The notes: generated by a model not told the origin, from the sequence alone. Counted from the stretch's first letter, positions 1 to 11,649 are shown. The stretch: DNA of 64,000 nucleotides from Nocardia asteroides (GCF_021183625.1 NZ_CP089214.1:4278001-4342000), one strand, 5' to 3'. Program-made: numbers and translations.

Positions 1-7
1 CGGCGGA

Positions 8-895
8 TCAGCCCGCCAGCGCCGCCGGGCGTCCGGCGAAGCCGCCGTCGGTGGCCCGCGCGGCGAACTCCAGGATGGTCGGGCGGGAGTCGTCGGCCCG
101 CCAGGCCACCGCGAGCTCGCACGGGGGGAGCCCGGCGACCGGCCGCGCCGCCAGCCCCGGCCAGCGGTACATCGGCACGTTGTTCTCGGCGAGCAGGCAG
201 ATCCCGAGCCCGAGGCTCACCGCCTCCAGCCGATCCTCCGGAGTGGTCGCCTCGGCGCCGATCCTGGCCTGGCGGCCGTGCCTGGCGTCGTTGCCGACCC
301 AGAAGTCGCGCACCGCGCCCGCCTCGGCGGGCAGCGCGACGAAGATCTCGTCGGCGATGTCGGTGAACTCGATCCGGTCCTGGTCGGCCAGCGGGTGCGT
401 CTCCGGCAGCAGCACCCAGCGCGGCTCGCTGCGCAGCACCTGCCAGCGGTACCGGTTCGGGTCCGGGAGCGGGAGCCAGACCAGGGCGAGATCGGCCTGT
501 CTGCCCGCGAGCCCGCTCGAGCCGTCGGTCCAGGAGGCGGCGTGCAGCGCGAGCCGGTGCCCGCTGGCCGATTCCAGCTCGTTGAGCAGGCCGCGGCCGA
601 GCGCGGATTGGATGCCGACCCGCAGCACCTCGCCCGCCTCCTGCAGCGAGGAGTTGGTGTTCTCCCAGAGTTCGAGGATCTTGCGGGCGCCGTCGAGCAG
701 CTCCTTGCCCGCGACGGTGAGCGCGACGCTGCGCTGATTGCGATCGAAGAGCACCACGTCGAGCTGACGTTCCAGCTGACGGATCTGACGCGACAGGGTG
801 GGCTGTGCGATGTGCAGCCGCTGAGCGGCGTTCGTGAAATGCAATTCCTCAGCGACGGCGACGAAATACCGCAGATCGCGCAAGTGCGGGTCCAT
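8..895 (-). CDS. LysR family transcriptional regulator
   Basis: A 295-residue LysR-type regulator. The N-terminal 60 or so residues form the usual winged helix-turn-helix (start MDPHLRDLRYF, then the LHFTNAAQRLHIAQPTLSRQ recognition region). The remainder is the periplasmic-binding-like effector domain, normally used to sense a small molecule. The length is normal for the family and the gene is complete. The gene it controls is not obvious: its upstream neighbour (SDR/aldehyde dehydrogenase) is on the same strand and separated by 356 bases, and any divergent partner is absent. The downstream side lies outside the window, so a target there cannot be excluded. The effector is unknown. Confidence 0.9.
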   Translation of the reverse strand: MDPHLRDLRYFVAVAEELHFTNAAQRLHIAQPTLSRQIRQLERQLDVVLFDRNQRSVALTVAGKELLDGARKILELWENTNSSLQEAGEVLRVGIQSALGRGLLNELESASGHRLALHAASWTDGSSGLAGRQADLALVWLPLPDPNRYRWQVLRSEPRWVLLPETHPLADQDRIEFTDIADEIFVALPAEAGAVRDFWVGNDARHGRQARIGAEATTPEDRLEAVSLGLGICLLAENNVPMYRWPGLAARPVAGLPPCELAVAWRADDSRPTILEFAARATDGGFAGRPAALAG

Positions 896-1251
896 AGCTA
901 CTTGCTATCAGAATTCGTGGCTGATTTCCAGCCTAATCAAGCCTCGAAGTTCGGACCGGCCCTGAAAAACAGACGTCAGGTTTGTTAGGGACATCATATG
1001 GCGTATACGGGTCGCCTGCACGCCGGGCCGGGCGAATTGGTGGCATTCGGTCTTCCGTCCAACTCGGCGCCCTACTGTGCGGTATTGACCAGGTGGGATG
1101 TGAAAATCTGCAAAGTCGCACGGGGCTATCGGCGACCGTCGCGCGAACCCGGCGACCGTCCAGTGAAGCCCGGCGATGCGCCAGTGGACCGGAAGTGGCC
1201 CAGCCCTCTGTGATATATATCACACAGGGCTGGGCCTGGACAGGAGCGGCT
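896..1251. other. Non-coding gap between LysR gene and SDR gene
   Basis: No convincing gene in these 356 bases. The part next to 895 must hold the LysR gene promoter. A 10-base direct repeat GGCGACCGTC occurs at 1131-1140 and 1151-1160. The right end carries the 40-base palindrome annotated separately. The short open frames here have neither ribosome sites nor recognisable products. Confidence 0.6.
1197..1236. repeat. 40-bp near-perfect palindrome with CRP-type core
   Basis: Bases 1197-1236 pair symmetrically about 1216/1217 with one mismatch (1208/1225). The outer arms are GC-rich (GGCCCAGCCC / GGGCTGGGCC) and the centre is TGTGATATATATCACA, an exact TGTGA-N6-TCACA match to the CRP-family consensus (Crp Rv3676 and GlxR in relatives). 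It lies 15 bases after the SDR stop codon, so it may be a transcription terminator, although no T-run follows on either strand. It may equally be a regulator site; sequence alone does not separate the two. Confidence 0.6.
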
Positions 1252-2079
1252 TCAGACCGTGCGGGCGCGGTCCTCGTACGCCTTGCGCTGGTCGCTGTCG
1301 ACGTCCTCCAGGAAGGTGTGCGAGGCGCCGAGCGAGCGGGCGATGGCGTCGCCGACGGACTCCGGCAGGAAATTGACAACCCGGGAGATCGCTCCGGCGA
1401 CCTTCGTCACCCGCACCTTCGACCTCGGCTTGGCGATCAGTGCGGCGATGGCCGCGGCGATCTCCTCCGGCTCGGCGGGCGGCATCACCTTCGGCGTGCT
1501 GACCCCGGAGCCGAGCTCGGTCTTGGTCAGCGTCGGCAGCACCGAGGAGAAGTGCAGCCCGGTGCCGCGGTACTCCTCGCGCAGGGTGTCGGTGAAGCCG
1601 AGCACCGCGTGCTTGCTGGCGTTGTAGGTGGCGAGCCCGGGGATGTGCGATTCACCCGCCAGCGAGGCGATGTTGATGACGTGGCCGCTGCCGCGCGGCA
1701 GCATCCTGACCGCGGCCAGCTTGGAGCCGAGGATCACGCCGTAGACGTTGATGTCAAGGATGCGCCGGGTGAGCGCGTCCGGCTCATCCACGAGCCTGCC
1801 GGTCGGCATGATCCCGGCATTGTTGATCAGCACGTCGATCGGGCCGAGCTCGCGCTCCACCTCGTCCAGGAACCGGGTGAACGACTCCGCGTCGGTCACG
1901 TCGAGCCTGCCGTAGACCTCGAAGTCGTGGTCGGTGCCGGACTGCTTGACCGTGGTCTCGTCGATATCGCCGATCGCGATCTTCGCACCCTGCTCGCGCA
2001 GCGCACGGGCGGTGGCGAGGCCGATGCCACGCGCCCCGCCGGTGATCACGACGACCTTGCCGCGGACGGCAGTGCTCAC
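1252..2079 (-). CDS. SDR family NAD(P)-dependent oxidoreductase
   Basis: A 275-residue classical short-chain dehydrogenase. The cofactor motif TGGARGIG is near residues 13-20, the NNAGIM motif follows, and the catalytic pair is in TYNASKH (Tyr and Lys). The C-terminal tail is longer than the core fold and resembles SDRs of lipid or alcohol metabolism in mycolata. The GTG start is chosen because GTGA overlaps the stop of the aldehyde dehydrogenase by 4 bases and AGGAGGAG precedes it. The two genes are therefore translationally coupled, suggesting successive oxidation of an alcohol to an aldehyde and an acid. The substrate is unknown. Confidence 0.9.
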   Translation of the reverse strand: MSTAVRGKVVVITGGARGIGLATARALREQGAKIAIGDIDETTVKQSGTDHDFEVYGRLDVTDAESFTRFLDEVERELGPIDVLINNAGIMPTGRLVDEPDALTRRILDINVYGVILGSKLAAVRMLPRGSGHVINIASLAGESHIPGLATYNASKHAVLGFTDTLREEYRGTGLHFSSVLPTLTKTELGSGVSTPKVMPPAEPEEIAAAIAALIAKPRSKVRVTKVAGAISRVVNFLPESVGDAIARSLGASHTFLEDVDSDQRKAYEDRARTV

Positions 2080-3629
2080 TTGTCTCCTCCTCGGATCTTG
2101 CGGATGGTGGCGGGGTCGAGCCTGCGCTTGCCGCGGGCGCCCGCCGCGCGCATGGCGCCGAGCGCGACCATGAGTTTCGGCATCTGGTACGGGAACCAGG
2201 TCAGTTCCTTCTGCGCGGTCGGCAGCAGCGGGGTGGTGATCGCCTTCTGCCTGCAGTACTTCCGCACGCCCGCCGCACCGCCCCAGCGAGCGCCGATCCC
2301 GGACTGCTTCCAGCCGCCCATCGGCAGCGCGAAGTTGAACAGGTTGGCGAAGACGTCGTTGATGTTCACCGCGCCCGCGTTCAGCTGCCGGGCGACCCGC
2401 TCGCCGCGGGCCTTGTCCGCGGTCCAGACCGAGGCGGAGAGGCCGTACTGGGAGTCGTTCGCCAGCCGGATCGCCTCGGCCTCGTCGGCCACCCTGACCA
2501 CCGGGAGCGTCGGGCCGAAGGTCTCCTCGCGGATGCAGGACATGGAGTGGTCGACGTCGAGCAGCACCGTCGGCTGGAAGAGCGTGCCCTGGCCGGTGCG
2601 CTGCCCGCCGGTGGCCACCCGCGCGCCGGCCGCGACGGCCTCCTCGATGTGCCGCTGCACGATGGCGACCTGGGCCTCGTTGGCCAGCCCGCCGACATCG
2701 TGCTTCGACTCGCGGCCGTCCAGCCCCTGCCGCAGGTTCGCGACCGCGTCGGTGAGCTTGGCGACGAACTCGTCGTACACCGGCGCCTCGACGTAGACCC
2801 GCTCGACCGAGATGCAGACCTGCCCGGAGTTGAACATGCCGCCGAAGGCGACGCCGTGCGCGGCCCGGTCCAGGTCGGCATCGGCGAGCACGATCGCCGG
2901 GTCCTTGCCGCCCAGCTCCAGGCTGTACGGCACCAGCCGCTCGACGCAGGCCGCTGCGATCTTCTTGCCGGTCGCGGTGGAGCCGGTGAACTGGATGTAG
3001 TCGGCGTTCGCCACGACCGCGGCCCCGGTCGCGCCGCCGCCGGTGACCACGGCGAAGACCGGAGGGGCGCCGATCTCGGCCCAGCCGCGGGCCAGCTCCA
3101 GCGCGGAGAGCGGGGTGACCTCGGAGGGCTTGAGCAGCACGGCGGCGCCCGCGGCCAGCGCCGGGATGACATCCAGCGCGGGCATGGCCAGCGGGAAGTT
3201 CCACGGGGTGATCACGCCGACCACCGGGTACGGCGAGTACACCGTGGTCAGCCGCTTGACCCTGGCCAGCGGGCTGTGCGGGGACGGGTGGTCGTCGGCG
3301 AGGAACTTGCCGGCCCGGCGCGCGTAGAAGCCGATCAGGTCGACGGCGAAGGCCGGGTCGATGAGGGCGTCGGCGCGCGGCTTGCTGGTCTCCGACTGCA
3401 GCACGTCGGCCAGCTGCTCGGTGTTGTCGATGATCCAGTCCTGCAGCTTCATCAGCCATTCCTTGCGCCCGTCGGCGCCGATGGCCTCCCACTCGGGCTG
3501 GAAGAGCCGCAGCTCCCTGACGGCCGCCGCCACCTCGTCGGCGGAGCGGTCGGGCACGGCGCCGACCAGGTCGCCGGTGCCCGGATTGCGGACCTCGATC
3601 GCCGGTGTCTCGGCCTCGGTATTGGTCAC
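2076..3629 (-). CDS. Aldehyde dehydrogenase, succinate-semialdehyde type
   Basis: A 517-residue NAD(P)-dependent aldehyde dehydrogenase. Visible are the Rossmann motif FTGSTATGKK, the LELGGKDP segment with the general-base glutamate, and the nucleophile Cys272 in FNSGQVCISVE. It resembles actinobacterial enzymes annotated as succinic-semialdehyde dehydrogenase, but those names are often transferred without proof, so a long-chain or terpenoid aldehyde is also possible. The GTG start follows GGGAGAACAGCC. It is the first gene of a two-gene operon with the SDR and is divergent from the PucR regulator across 153 bases, which makes PucR a candidate controller. Confidence 0.88.
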   Translation of the reverse strand: MTNTEAETPAIEVRNPGTGDLVGAVPDRSADEVAAAVRELRLFQPEWEAIGADGRKEWLMKLQDWIIDNTEQLADVLQSETSKPRADALIDPAFAVDLIGFYARRAGKFLADDHPSPHSPLARVKRLTTVYSPYPVVGVITPWNFPLAMPALDVIPALAAGAAVLLKPSEVTPLSALELARGWAEIGAPPVFAVVTGGGATGAAVVANADYIQFTGSTATGKKIAAACVERLVPYSLELGGKDPAIVLADADLDRAAHGVAFGGMFNSGQVCISVERVYVEAPVYDEFVAKLTDAVANLRQGLDGRESKHDVGGLANEAQVAIVQRHIEEAVAAGARVATGGQRTGQGTLFQPTVLLDVDHSMSCIREETFGPTLPVVRVADEAEAIRLANDSQYGLSASVWTADKARGERVARQLNAGAVNINDVFANLFNFALPMGGWKQSGIGARWGGAAGVRKYCRQKAITTPLLPTAQKELTWFPYQMPKLMVALGAMRAAGARGKRRLDPATIRKIRGGDK

Positions 3630-3749
3630 GGCTGTTCTCCCACTTCGTCGTGTACTGCGGAAACCGCTGTGAATCAGCTCACTGACCTATGAGGGTGACA
3701 CAATCGGAGGTGACATTCTTGGCCCGATCCGTCAACGGAGCGGCGCCGG

Positions 3750-3768
3750 TTTGTGTCAGCGGCACAAA
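3750..3768. promoter_or_regulatory. Inverted repeat, candidate PucR operator
   Basis: TTTGTG-N7-CACAAA, a perfect 6-base inverted repeat, ends 14 bases before the PucR-family start and lies between the divergent PucR and aldehyde dehydrogenase genes. An autoregulatory operator is the natural reading, but it is inferred from position only. Confidence 0.45.
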
Positions 3769-3782
3769 AGAGGGAGCGGCGG

Positions 3783-5042
3783 ATGTCTTCGAGCACGCGC
3801 GACGAGATCATCAGGGACTGGCTGGCCGAGTACGCCTTCGAGACCATGCGCACGCAGACCCTGGACCAGGTGGTCGAGCGGCTGGACGCGGTGATCGTGG
3901 AACGGGTGCCCGAGCTGCGCGACCACGACATCCGGCGCGACCTCACCGCGAGCACGCGGGCGCACGCCCGGCTCCTGCTCGGCGGGCTGACCAGCGACAG
4001 CTTCGACATCCCGCTGCCGGAGGAGGTGCACGCGCTGGCCAGGACCATCGCGCAGCGCGGCTACGACCTGCGGCTGCTGCTGCGCACCTACCACGTCGGG
4101 CTGGAGGCGGTGCTCGACTACCTGCGCGAGTTGTTCGACGAGCGGCGGGCGCCGCCGGAGATCGAGCGCACGGTGCTGGTCCGGACCTTCGAGCGCGCCA
4201 CCCGCTGGGTGAACACCTCGGTCGAGCTGCTCACCGAGACCTACCTGGCCGAGCGCGAGCAGGTGCTGCGCGCGGCGCTGAACCGCAGGGCCGAGACGGT
4301 GCGCGCGCTGCTCGCCGGCGACGACGTCGACCCGGAGCAGGCAGCCGTTCGGCTCGGCTACCGGCTGAACCAGCAGCACCTCGCCTTCGTGCTGTGGAGC
4401 GACGAGCCCTTCGGCGGCGAGGGCGACGTGATCGGCGGGCTGGAGCGGGTCGCGCACCGGATCGCCACCGCGCTCGGCACCAACCGGCTGCTCACCGTCG
4501 CCTCCGGGGCCAGCGGGATGTGGGCGTGGGCCGGGCTGGACGACGGGCAGGCCGCCCGGCTGGCCGGGCCGGAGGAGCCGCTGCTGCTCGCGGGCGCGGA
4601 GCTCGAGCCGCCGGTGCGGGTCGCGTTCGGGGTGCCCGCCCCGGCCGCCGCCGGGTTCCGGCGCGGGCATCGGGAGGCGGTCTCCGCCAGGCAGGTGGCC
4701 GAGCGCTCGGGGGCTCCGGTCACGGGGTACCGGGCGGTGGAGATCGCCTACCTGGCCGGGGTGGACCGGGCGGCCATGCGCGGGCTGGTCCGGCGCGAGC
4801 TGCGGGCGCTGGCCGGGCGGGACGCCGCGACCGCCCGGCTGCGCGAGACGCTGCACGCCTACCTGCGCAACCAGCGCAGCCCGGAGGCGACCGCGCGGCA
4901 ACTCGGGGTGCACAAGAACACCGTGCGCTACCGGATCCAGCGGGTCGAGGAGCTGCTCGGGTACTCGGTGCAGGAGCGCGGGCTGGCGCTCGAGGTCGCG
5001 CTCACCTGCGTCGCCGCCTACGGCCCCGGCGCGCTGGACTGA
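3783..5042 (+). CDS. PucR family transcriptional regulator
   Basis: A 419-residue regulator. The N-terminal half resembles the RsbRD-like sensor segment common in actinobacterial PucR proteins. The C-terminal end carries the diagnostic PucR helix-turn-helix (LHAYLRNQRSPEATARQLGV, then HKNTVRYRIQRVEELLG). ATG 3783 is preferred over an in-frame GTG at 3753 because GGGAG sits about 6 bases upstream and the first ten residues of the longer form have no family character. Members typically activate an adjacent catabolic operon in response to a metabolite; the aldehyde dehydrogenase/SDR pair is the obvious candidate. It converges on the DUF2277 gene with only 2 bases between stop codons. Confidence 0.88.
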   Translation: MSSSTRDEIIRDWLAEYAFETMRTQTLDQVVERLDAVIVERVPELRDHDIRRDLTASTRAHARLLLGGLTSDSFDIPLPEEVHALARTIAQRGYDLRLLLRTYHVGLEAVLDYLRELFDERRAPPEIERTVLVRTFERATRWVNTSVELLTETYLAEREQVLRAALNRRAETVRALLAGDDVDPEQAAVRLGYRLNQQHLAFVLWSDEPFGGEGDVIGGLERVAHRIATALGTNRLLTVASGASGMWAWAGLDDGQAARLAGPEEPLLLAGAELEPPVRVAFGVPAPAAAGFRRGHREAVSARQVAERSGAPVTGYRAVEIAYLAGVDRAAMRGLVRRELRALAGRDAATARLRETLHAYLRNQRSPEATARQLGVHKNTVRYRIQRVEELLGYSVQERGLALEVALTCVAAYGPGALD

Positions 5043-5044
5043 GG

Positions 5045-5317
5045 CTATTCGGCGCTGTTCTCGGCGGTCTCCCGCGCGGCGATCCGGCGCAGCGGCGGGT
5101 CGGTGCTCGGCGGCACCCGCCGGTCCGGCAGCTCGTCGAGCAGCTGGGTGGTCGCCGCGGCGATGGCCGCGACCGCGCGGTCGACCGCTGGTTTGGTGGT
5201 GCTGCTCAGGCCGGAGACACCACCGACCTTGCGCACGTACTGCAGTGCGGCAGCATAGATCTCCTGCTCGGTCGCGGCTGGTTCCAGGCCACGCAGGACG
5301 GTGATGTTTCTACACAT
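5045..5317 (-). CDS. DUF2277 domain-containing protein
   Basis: A 90-residue protein beginning MCRNITVLRGLEP, the signature start of the DUF2277 family, followed by ATEQEIYAAALQYVRKVGG and a polar tail. Some relatives describe the region as SAP- or HTH-like, but no function is established. The start is fixed by the family N-terminus. A TATCGT -10 box (complement of 5324-5329) lies 6 bases before the ATG, so the mRNA is probably leaderless. It is divergent from the DUF1266 gene, also leaderless, across 90 bases. Confidence 0.85.
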   Translation of the reverse strand: MCRNITVLRGLEPAATEQEIYAAALQYVRKVGGVSGLSSTTKPAVDRAVAAIAAATTQLLDELPDRRVPPSTDPPLRRIAARETAENSAE

Positions 5318-5407
5318 GGATGCACGATAGCCCCCTGGCACGCCCGGGGTCGGGCCAAGAAGCGCAACTGAACCAGCGACCTGTAGGGGAGCACCTAGAC
5401 TCCGAGT

Positions 5408-6253
5408 ATGCCTTCCCGCGGTAAAGCGACGTTGACACCCTTTCCGTACGAGGAGCTGGACAATCGCGAAGAGGACCACTGGTCCGGGGCGCAATTGGAC
5501 GACGACCGGTTGCGGGCGCTCGCGCTCGGTGCCTTCTACTCGGCGCGCTGGGACGCCTTCCACGACGGGCTGGTGCTCGGCCCGGAGCGCGAGCACCCGC
5601 TCGGCGACCGCCGCGAGCTCGCCATCGACACCCTCACCGGCGCCTGGGGCATCACCGACGGCACCGAGGCGCAGGCATCGATGGAGCAGCTGCTGAAGGG
5701 CATGCACGCCCCGCTCTACGCGCTGGTGCACCCGCTGGTCACCGCGGCGCTGACCGCGGGGGAGCGGGACCGCTTCGGCGAGCGCGCCGACCGGCACCGC
5801 GCCTTCCTCCGGCAGGTGGCTGCCTTCCGCGGCATGGAGAACCCGGAGGCGCTGGTCCGCGACTACGACATCTGGTGTCAGGCGATCAAGATCGGCTTCA
5901 CCTCGCACCTGGCCCGGCCGGTCGCCACCTGCATCCACGCCTGGGACCTGGCCAGGGTGACGGCGGTGGCCAGGATGGCCTACACCGCCGGCTACCTGGA
6001 GGCCGACGTCGCCTGGAGCTACATGGCCCGCGCGCTGCCGCTGGCCCAGCGCAAGTACCGCAACTGGCGCCAGTTCGGCGACGCCTACCTGGCCGGCTGG
6101 ACCTACTGGCAGGCCTGCGAGGACCTCGCCGTGCTCAAGGACGGCGGCGTCGACCGCAGGATGGAGCTGCTCCGGCTCTGGACCCGCCCGACCAGCCCGT
6201 GGCGCCGGATCGAGCTGCACCCGCGCCCGGAGGCGAAGGAGATCCCCGCCTAG
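5408..6253 (+). CDS. DUF1266 domain-containing protein
   Basis: A 281-residue soluble protein of the DUF1266 family. Characteristic are the ALGAFYSARWDAFHDG segment, W-GITDGTEA, and a C-terminal aromatic-rich region (AWDLARVTAVARMAY, RNWRQFGDAYLAGWTYW). The family is often found near secretion or stress loci, but its biochemical role is unknown. TAGACT at 5396-5401 lies 6 bases before the ATG, which indicates a leaderless transcript and fixes the start. No signal peptide or membrane segment is visible. Confidence 0.85.
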   Translation: MPSRGKATLTPFPYEELDNREEDHWSGAQLDDDRLRALALGAFYSARWDAFHDGLVLGPEREHPLGDRRELAIDTLTGAWGITDGTEAQASMEQLLKGMHAPLYALVHPLVTAALTAGERDRFGERADRHRAFLRQVAAFRGMENPEALVRDYDIWCQAIKIGFTSHLARPVATCIHAWDLARVTAVARMAYTAGYLEADVAWSYMARALPLAQRKYRNWRQFGDAYLAGWTYWQACEDLAVLKDGGVDRRMELLRLWTRPTSPWRRIELHPRPEAKEIPA

Positions 6254-6275
6254 CGGCTCAGCAGCGACCCAGCGG

Positions 6276-7190
6276 TCAGCAGCGGTCCGGCAGCGAGCGC
6301 AGGATGCCGCGGCCGAACCGCTGGAACTGGCTCTCGTCCACCATGCCGAGCGAGTGCCGCTCGACCAGCAGCTCCCACTCCGCGTAGAGCGTGGAGACGC
6401 CGGGGTCCGGTGGCGCGATGGCGCCGTGCGCCGCCTCCAGCCGGACCGCGAAGTTCACCGCGCGCGCCATCCGCTCCAGGTCGGCCCGCTCGCCCGCGAC
6501 GAACTCGAGCGTCAGGAAGCCGTCGTGCACCGAGAGCACGGTGCGCAGGTCGCTGTCCCGGTCGGCGCCGGTGCGCGCCCAGAGCACGGCGGGGACCGGC
6601 AGTTCGTGCGCGACCCGCAGGTCGAGCGCGATGAAGAGCAGCCTGGTCGTGGTCGCCGCGATCAGCCCCTGGCCCGCATCCGGCACCCGCGCGGAGACCA
6701 CCGCGGTCTCCAGCAGGTACTCCTCCGGCGTGACGTAGCGCTGCAGCGCCGCGATCGCCTGGCTCGCGCCGCGCCGCGGCGTCATCCGCTGGGTGGCCGT
6801 GTCGACGTCCGCCCGCGCCGGGCCGGTGCGGCCCCAGGTGGGGGCGGGCGGCTCCAGGTCCGGCTGCTCGATCTCGACCCGGCGCGCGGCCAGGATCTGG
6901 GTGTTCAGCTGGGCGACGATCTCGGTGGCCGCGGGTACGTCGTGCTCGGCGATCAGCACCGGCAGCGGGGTGCGGTCCGCGGGCACGCCGACCAGCAGCG
7001 GCGCCGGGTCGCGCAGGTAGATCTCGATCACGACGGCGTCGTCGGCGCGCCGGTTCAACCTGGCCTTGAGCAGGTCGGAGATCGGGACGTCGAGCACCGC
7101 CTCGCCCTCGGTCCCCGGTCGCAATACCACCAGCCGGCCGCGTCCGTGCCGCAGGATCGCGGTGGGCGTCCGTAACTCGACTATGTCCAT
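6276..7190 (-). CDS. Hypothetical protein with PH-like and SHOCT-like segments
   Basis: A 304-residue protein with no clear named family. After an N-terminal beta-rich region (residues 1-100) there is an acidic/proline linker and then a segment (RYVTPEEYLLETAVVSA, GLIAATTTRLLFI) with the look of a bacterial PH-like domain. The end (LYAEWELLVERHSLGMVDESQFQ) resembles a short oligomerisation module of the SHOCT type. These assignments are by eye and weak. The ATG is preceded by GCAGGGGGT. It converges on the DUF1266 gene with 22 bases between stops and is divergent from ftsH. Confidence 0.7.
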   Translation of the reverse strand: MDIVELRTPTAILRHGRGRLVVLRPGTEGEAVLDVPISDLLKARLNRRADDAVVIEIYLRDPAPLLVGVPADRTPLPVLIAEHDVPAATEIVAQLNTQILAARRVEIEQPDLEPPAPTWGRTGPARADVDTATQRMTPRRGASQAIAALQRYVTPEEYLLETAVVSARVPDAGQGLIAATTTRLLFIALDLRVAHELPVPAVLWARTGADRDSDLRTVLSVHDGFLTLEFVAGERADLERMARAVNFAVRLEAAHGAIAPPDPGVSTLYAEWELLVERHSLGMVDESQFQRFGRGILRSLPDRC

Positions 7191-7562
7191 ACCCCCTGCG
7201 CTCGTTCGATTCGATCGCGCGCCCGGGGTACTTCGCTGGCCACGCGATTCGCCGCTCCGGCCGGAGGGCGGTGAGGCTCTGTCGTCGCTCACCATAGGCC
7301 GGACATGCCATGATTGTTGCCACTTGCAATAAGCCGGACGGGGCTCCTCGGGAACCAACGCGGTTCCCCGGCCGTTGACCACATCGACTGCACCAGCAGC
7401 CGAACTGTGCATGTATGCGAGTAGACCGTACGCGGTAACGTGGCATGTCCGCATCCGCACCCACCCGCAGCGGTGGGCAGGAGCGGGGTGGCGCGCGCGA
7501 GCCCGCATCGCTAGGCACAACCGGAGACACCCGGAAAGGACTGGCCGCCCGGCCTACGCTCT
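7191..7562. other. Divergent regulatory region upstream of ftsH
   Basis: A 372-base gap holding the promoters of ftsH and the divergent gene; no gene is supported. A perfect 7-base inverted repeat GGGAACC-N5-GGTTCCC lies at 7350-7368 and could be an operator. TTGACC at 7375-7380 is a possible -35, but no good -10 sits at the right spacing. TACGCT occurs only 2 bases before the ftsH ATG, too close to be its -10. Confidence 0.5.
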
Positions 7563-9986
<2,424 letters not shown>

Positions 9987-10057
9987 TCGGTGGCTACTAG
10001 GCTCGGCACGGGGGTGTTCGGGTCTTTTGCCCGCACCGAGATAGGGAGGTGTCCGTG

Positions 10058-10765
10058 ATGTCGGCCAACGAGAAGTCGGCCAGCCACAACGGCGGCGCCG
10101 GTGACAGTTCGAACGGCAGCGCCGTCGACCTGAAGAACGAGGACGGCGTGCGGATCGACGCACCCGCCGACGACGCGGTCGCGCTGGAGACCGGAAGGAC
10201 GTTCGATCAGCCACGCGCCGAGGCCGCGGTGCGTGAGCTGCTGATCGCCGTCGGCGAGGATCCCGGGCGACCCGGGTTGCTGGACACGCCCGCCCGGGTG
10301 GCCCGGGCCTACCGCGAGGTCTTCGCCGGGCTCTACGACGATCCGGACGCCGTGCTGAACACGACGTTCGACGAGGGGCACCAGGAGATGGTGCTGGTCA
10401 GGGACATCCCGCTGTACTCGACCTGTGAGCACCACCTGGTGGCGTTCCACGGCGTCGCGCACGTCGGCTACATCCCCGGCCCGCACGGCCGGGTCACCGG
10501 GCTCTCCAAGCTGGCCAGGCTGGTCGACCTCTACGCGAAGCGCCCGCAGGTGCAGGAGCGGCTGACCAGTCAGATCGCCGACGCCCTCATGCGCAAACTC
10601 GACCCGCGCGGCGCCATCGTCGTGATCGAGGCCGAGCACCTGTGCATGGCCATGCGCGGCATCCGCAAGCCGGGCGCGAGCACCACCACCTCGGCGTTGC
10701 GCGGGATGCTGCAGTCCAACCCCGCCTCCCGCTCCGAGGCCCTGGACCTCATCCTGCGGAAGTGA
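10058..10765 (+). CDS. folE: GTP cyclohydrolase I FolE
   Basis: A 235-residue enzyme converting GTP to 7,8-dihydroneopterin triphosphate, the first step of folate synthesis. The zinc site is visible as Cys123 with the following His residues (STCEHHLV) and a second cysteine in HLCMAMRG. The conserved GATKPST-like end appears as [14 protein letters not shown]. The first 45 residues are a low-complexity extension typical of actinobacteria. ATG 10058 is chosen because AGGGAGG lies 9 bases upstream; in-frame GTGs at 10049 and 10055 are alternatives. It is 7 bases before folP. Confidence 0.96.
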   Translation: MSANEKSASHNGGAGDSSNGSAVDLKNEDGVRIDAPADDAVALETGRTFDQPRAEAAVRELLIAVGEDPGRPGLLDTPARVARAYREVFAGLYDDPDAVLNTTFDEGHQEMVLVRDIPLYSTCEHHLVAFHGVAHVGYIPGPHGRVTGLSKLARLVDLYAKRPQVQERLTSQIADALMRKLDPRGAIVVIEAEHLCMAMRGIRKPGASTTTSALRGMLQSNPASRSEALDLILRK

Positions 10766-10772
10766 GCGCACG

Positions 10773-11648
10773 GTGACCGGGCTCGCCGGTATCGGCTCCC
10801 GCACGGGCCGCTCCTGCCTGGTGCTCGGCATCGTCAACGTCACCAGCGATTCGTTCTCCGACGGCGGCCGCTACCTCGACCCGGAGCACGCCGTCGCGCA
10901 CGGCGTCGCGCTGTACGAAGCGGGGGCCGACCTGGTCGACGTCGGCGGCGAGTCCACCCGGCCGGGTGCGATCCGGGTCGATCCGGCGACCGAGGCCGCG
11001 CGGGTGGTCCCGGTGATCGGCGGGCTGGTCGCGGCCGGCGTCCCGGTCAGCGTCGACACCATGCGGGCGAGCGTCGCGGAGGCGGCGCTCGCCGCCGGGG
11101 CCACCGTGGTCAACGACGTTTCCGGGGGCCGCGCCGACCCGGAGATGGTCCGGGTCGTCGCGGCCGCGGAGGTGCCGTGGATCCTCATGCACTGGCGGGG
11201 CAGCACCGGTTTCCGGCACACCGGCCCGGCCGACCACTACGACGACGTGGTCGCCGAGGTGCTGGCCGAGCTGACCGGCCAGGTCGAGCTCGCGCTCGCG
11301 GCCGGCGTGCGCGCGGACCGGATCGTGCTCGACCCCGGGCTCGGCTTCGCCAAGAACGCCGAGCACAACTGGGCGCTGCTCGCCGCGCTCCCGCGGCTGG
11401 TCGGGCAGGGCCTCCCGGTGCTGATCGGCGCCTCGCGCAAACGTTTCCTCGGCACGCTGCTCGGCTCCGAGGCCGGGCCGCGGCCGCCGGACGGCAGGGA
11501 ATCGGCCACCGCCACCATCTCCGCGCTGGCCGCGCAGCACGGCGCCTGGGGCGTCCGGGTGCACGATGTGCGCGGCTCGGCCGATGCCATCGCCGTCGTC
11601 GACGCCTGGCGGCGCGCCGCCATGCCCCTCACCCCTGGAGTTCGCTGA
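10773..11648 (+). CDS. folP: Dihydropteroate synthase FolP
   Basis: A 291-residue TIM-barrel enzyme joining p-aminobenzoate to the pterin pyrophosphate; this is the sulfonamide target. Family motifs are all present: [51 protein letters not shown] and GASRKRFLG. It starts with GTG and ends 1 base before folB. Its place in ftsH-folE-folP-folB-folK corresponds to the functional FolP1 of mycobacteria rather than the paralogue FolP2. Confidence 0.97.
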   Translation: MTGLAGIGSRTGRSCLVLGIVNVTSDSFSDGGRYLDPEHAVAHGVALYEAGADLVDVGGESTRPGAIRVDPATEAARVVPVIGGLVAAGVPVSVDTMRASVAEAALAAGATVVNDVSGGRADPEMVRVVAAAEVPWILMHWRGSTGFRHTGPADHYDDVVAEVLAELTGQVELALAAGVRADRIVLDPGLGFAKNAEHNWALLAALPRLVGQGLPVLIGASRKRFLGTLLGSEAGPRPPDGRESATATISALAAQHGAWGVRVHDVRGSADAIAVVDAWRRAAMPLTPGVR

Positions 11649-11649
11649 C

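Noticed and set aside
982-2796. 604-codon plus-strand frame over the SDR and aldehyde dehydrogenase genes
   Set aside because: Overlaps two well-supported opposite-strand genes and contains no motif.
1252-3492. Fusion of the SDR to an upstream 470-codon extension
   Set aside because: The upstream part is the aldehyde dehydrogenase in the wrong frame; a GTG with AGGAGGAG at 2079 starts the SDR.
7555-7560. TACGCT as a leaderless -10 for ftsH
   Set aside because: Only 2 bases separate it from the ATG, too few for transcription to begin at the start codon.
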